Shown: in pieces, positions 13,953 through 15,607 of the stretch
How the letters are laid out: each line of letters starts with the position of its first letter
How positions within the stretch are numbered: the stretch's first letter is position 1
Notes under the pieces: model-generated
Told to the model about the DNA's origin: nothing
Databases searched by the model: none
The model's input: only the letters and a program-made list of their open reading frames with translations
Assembly: GCA_964396055.1 (NCBI GenBank)
Contig: CAYNDV010000113.1
Coordinates: 1-15,607 of the forward strand
Source of the DNA: CAYJPV01 sp964396055
GTDB lineage: Bacteria > Acidobacteriota > Vicinamibacteria > Vicinamibacterales > JAKQTR01
Direction of reading: 5' to 3'
DNA length: 15,607 nucleotides
Made by a program: the position numbers and the translations under genes

Positions 13953-14717
13953 TCAGAAGAACCGGAGGTACCAGGCGATGAGGTCGTTGCCCACCACGAG
14001 CGCGATGAACGCGGCGATGGTCAGGAAGGTCCCGAACGGCAGCGACGACTTCATGTCGCCACGCCGCAGGGCGATCAGCCCGAGACCGACGACCGAGCCG
14101 AGGAACGACGCCAGCACCAGCGTCAGGAACATCAGGCGCCAGCCGAGGAAGGCCCCGATCATGGCGAGCATCTTCACGTCCCCCATGCCCAGTCCCTCGT
14201 CGCCGCGGAGGCGGAAGTAGAGTTCGGCGATGAGGTACGGGATCAGCCCGCCGAGCAGAATGCCGACCAGCGACGAGGCCCAGCCGGGCGGGTTGATCAG
14301 GCTGAAGAGGAACCCGATGGCGATGCCGGGCAGCGTGATGACGTTGGGCAGGATGCGGTGCTCGAGGTCGATGAAGAACAGCACCACCAGCGCGCACCCG
14401 AACAGCAGGTGCGACGCCAGCAGCCAGCTGGGCCCGTACTGCCACCAGCCCCAGACGAACATGGCACCGGTGAACGCCTCGACCAGCGGGTACACCGGCG
14501 AGATGCGCGTGCGGCAGGTGCGGCAGCGGCCGCCGAGCGCCAGCCAGGCCGCCACCGGCACGTTCTCGAACCAGCGCAGCGGGCGGAGGCACGACGGGCA
14601 GGCCGACGGCGGGTAGGCCAGCGACTTGCCGAGCGGCAGCCGATAGATGCAGACGTTCAGGAAGCTGCCGACGGCCAGGCCGAGCAGACCCGCCACGACG
14701 AGCGGCACGTAGGTCAT
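13953..14717 (-). CDS. pilD: Prepilin peptidase / N-methyltransferase
   Basis: An inner-membrane aspartic protease that cuts the leader of prepilins after Gly and methylates the new N-terminus. The 254-residue protein has the N-terminal GSFLNVCIYRLP, then the cytoplasmic zinc-binding loop with C40, C43, C65 and C68 (CPSC ... CRTC), as in bifunctional enzymes. The catalytic aspartates are D117 (FFIDLEHRILPN) and D180 in GMGDVK, the family's GxGD motif. Several hydrophobic segments cover the rest. The ATG at 14717 shares one base with the upstream stop (TGATG), so the two are probably co-transcribed and coupled. Its substrates would include the seven non-peptidase pilin-like proteins encoded nearby (two PilV, two PilW, two PilX, FimT). 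It ends just before a hairpin cluster. Confidence 0.96.
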   Translation of the reverse strand: MTYVPLVVAGLLGLAVGSFLNVCIYRLPLGKSLAYPPSACPSCLRPLRWFENVPVAAWLALGGRCRTCRTRISPVYPLVEAFTGAMFVWGWWQYGPSWLLASHLLFGCALVVLFFIDLEHRILPNVITLPGIAIGFLFSLINPPGWASSLVGILLGGLIPYLIAELYFRLRGDEGLGMGDVKMLAMIGAFLGWRLMFLTLVLASFLGSVVGLGLIALRRGDMKSSLPFGTFLTIAAFIALVVGNDLIAWYLRFF

Positions 14718-15607
14718 CACGGAACGGTACTCCCTTTGCGGGTGAACTGCGGCGGCAGCGGGAACAGGGGCGACTCGTGCGACAGGGTGGCGCCAGCCGG
14801 GGCGGCCGGGTCGAGGACGAACGGCGTGCCGGACGGGTCGGCTGGCACGCCGCGCAACAGGCCGGCCGATACGAGCGCTTGCCACGACGCCGGCGGGCCG
14901 CCGGCCATGGCGCGGTAGCGAGCGATCGCCGCGGCCACGACCTCGAGCCGGTCCAGCGCCTCGAGTTGCGCCAGCTTGAGCCGTGCGTTGTTCTGGAGCC
15001 AGGCGTGGTCGGCGGTCTCGAGGATCTGCTGCCACATCCGGCGCGACGAGCGGCGATCGCCGCCTTCGGCCAGGGTGGTGGCGGCCAGCGAGCGCAGCCA
15101 CCACGATCCGCCGGGCATGGCCGCGGCGCGCTCGAACCACGCGGCGGCCTGCGGGTAGTCCTGCCGCCACCAGTAATGGACGAAGCCGATGTCCATCGCG
15201 AACTGCCACTGGTCGGGATTGGCCGCCAGCCCCTTCTCCAGCAGCGCCAGCGACCAGTCGGGCCGGCCCGGCCCATCGGGCGGCGACTCGGCGAGGAAGA
15301 TCGCCCCGAACCGGTAGGCGATCGAGAACCGCGGGTCGAGACCGGTTGTGAGATCGAGCAGCGGGTAGAGCCGGGGATAGGTCTTGTCCGCGGTCGGCGA
15401 GAGCCGCGTGCCGCCGTAGTGCTGGATGGCGCGAATCCAGTACAGATCGGCGGCCAGGGCGTCGAAGGACAGCACCAGGCGCCCCACGGCTGGCGCGGAC
15501 CGGAGGTATAACGCGTCGTCGGCGCCGGCCGGCGCAGCCGCGTACCGGGCCCTGGCGGCCTGCAGCCCGAGCGCGGCCACCACCAGCACGGCCGCCGCGG
15601 CGGCGGC
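14717..15607 (-). CDS. Membrane-anchored TPR-like protein upstream of pilD, 5' end outside window
   Basis: The frame is open to the right edge: six Ala codons precede VLVVAALGLQAARARYA, which looks like an N-terminal membrane helix, so the true start probably lies outside. The visible part is about 296 residues. The body is helical and Trp/Tyr-rich with TPR-like units (for example GLAANPDQWQFAMDIGFVHYWWRQDYPQAAAWFERAA). The C-terminus, SWQALVSAGLLRGVPADPSGTPFVL, resembles the end of type II secretion GspG-type pseudopilins (usually ... PxDPWGxPY). No prepilin leader is visible. Coupling to pilD suggests a pilus or secretion role, but the function is unknown. Confidence 0.75.
   Translation of the reverse strand, partial: AAAAAAVLVVAALGLQAARARYAAAPAGADDALYLRSAPAVGRLVLSFDALAADLYWIRAIQHYGGTRLSPTADKTYPRLYPLLDLTTGLDPRFSIAYRFGAIFLAESPPDGPGRPDWSLALLEKGLAANPDQWQFAMDIGFVHYWWRQDYPQAAAWFERAAAMPGGSWWLRSLAATTLAEGGDRRSSRRMWQQILETADHAWLQNNARLKLAQLEALDRLEVVAAAIARYRAMAGGPPASWQALVSAGLLRGVPADPSGTPFVLDPAAPAGATLSHESPLFPLPPQFTRKGSTVP

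Noticed and set aside
12121..14220. Long + strand open frame across pilV, the TPR gene and pilD
   Set aside because: Spans real intergenic gaps and three well-supported minus-strand genes; composition is Arg/Gly/Pro-rich with no domain.

Overview
The window is very GC-rich DNA, densely coding, from a Gram-negative bacterium with type IV pili. The gene content and style (a four-cysteine prolyl-tRNA synthetase ending in Tyr, a PilY1-type adhesin inside a minor-pilin operon, small secreted coiled-coil proteins ending in PPGWLR) suggest an Acidobacteriota member, perhaps class Vicinamibacteria. That placement is inference; no rRNA or other marker gene lies in the window.

Left part (1-3712) is housekeeping. 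A partial helical-repeat protein on the + strand meets proS (prolyl-tRNA synthetase, - strand) tail to tail, sharing one CTAG. aroB (3-dehydroquinate synthase, + strand) diverges from proS over a 115-bp spacer with overlapping candidate promoters. aroB converges on a small secreted coiled-coil protein on the - strand; the two stop codons sit in one short inverted repeat.

Central part (3796-12630, all - strand) is a type IV pilus minor-pilin operon. In transcription order it encodes PilV, PilW, PilX, PilY1, a FimT/GspH-type prepilin, then a second PilV, PilW and PilX. The two V-W-X sets are paralogous: each member shares specific motifs with its counterpart. Most genes overlap by a few bases (three ATGA junctions). 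The exceptions are a 19-nt spacer before pilY1 and a 190-nt spacer before the second pilV. In known systems such proteins form the priming and tip complex of the pilus, with PilY1 at the tip. The major pilin, assembly ATPases, platform and secretin are not in this window.

Right part (12781-15607, all - strand) holds a zinc-ribbon, single-membrane-span, TPR protein, then the prepilin peptidase PilD (which would process the prepilins above), then a membrane-anchored TPR-like protein that runs off the right edge. pilD and that upstream gene overlap by one base (TGATG). Two good -24/-12 (sigma-54) promoter candidates lie upstream of the TPR gene and of the first pilV. This agrees with the known sigma-54/PilR control of pilin genes in other bacteria. 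Inverted repeats lie after pilD and between the TPR gene and pilV, at distances where terminators or activator sites would be expected. No tRNA, rRNA, CRISPR array, insertion sequence or phage gene was seen, and no gene-free stretch exceeds 300 bp.
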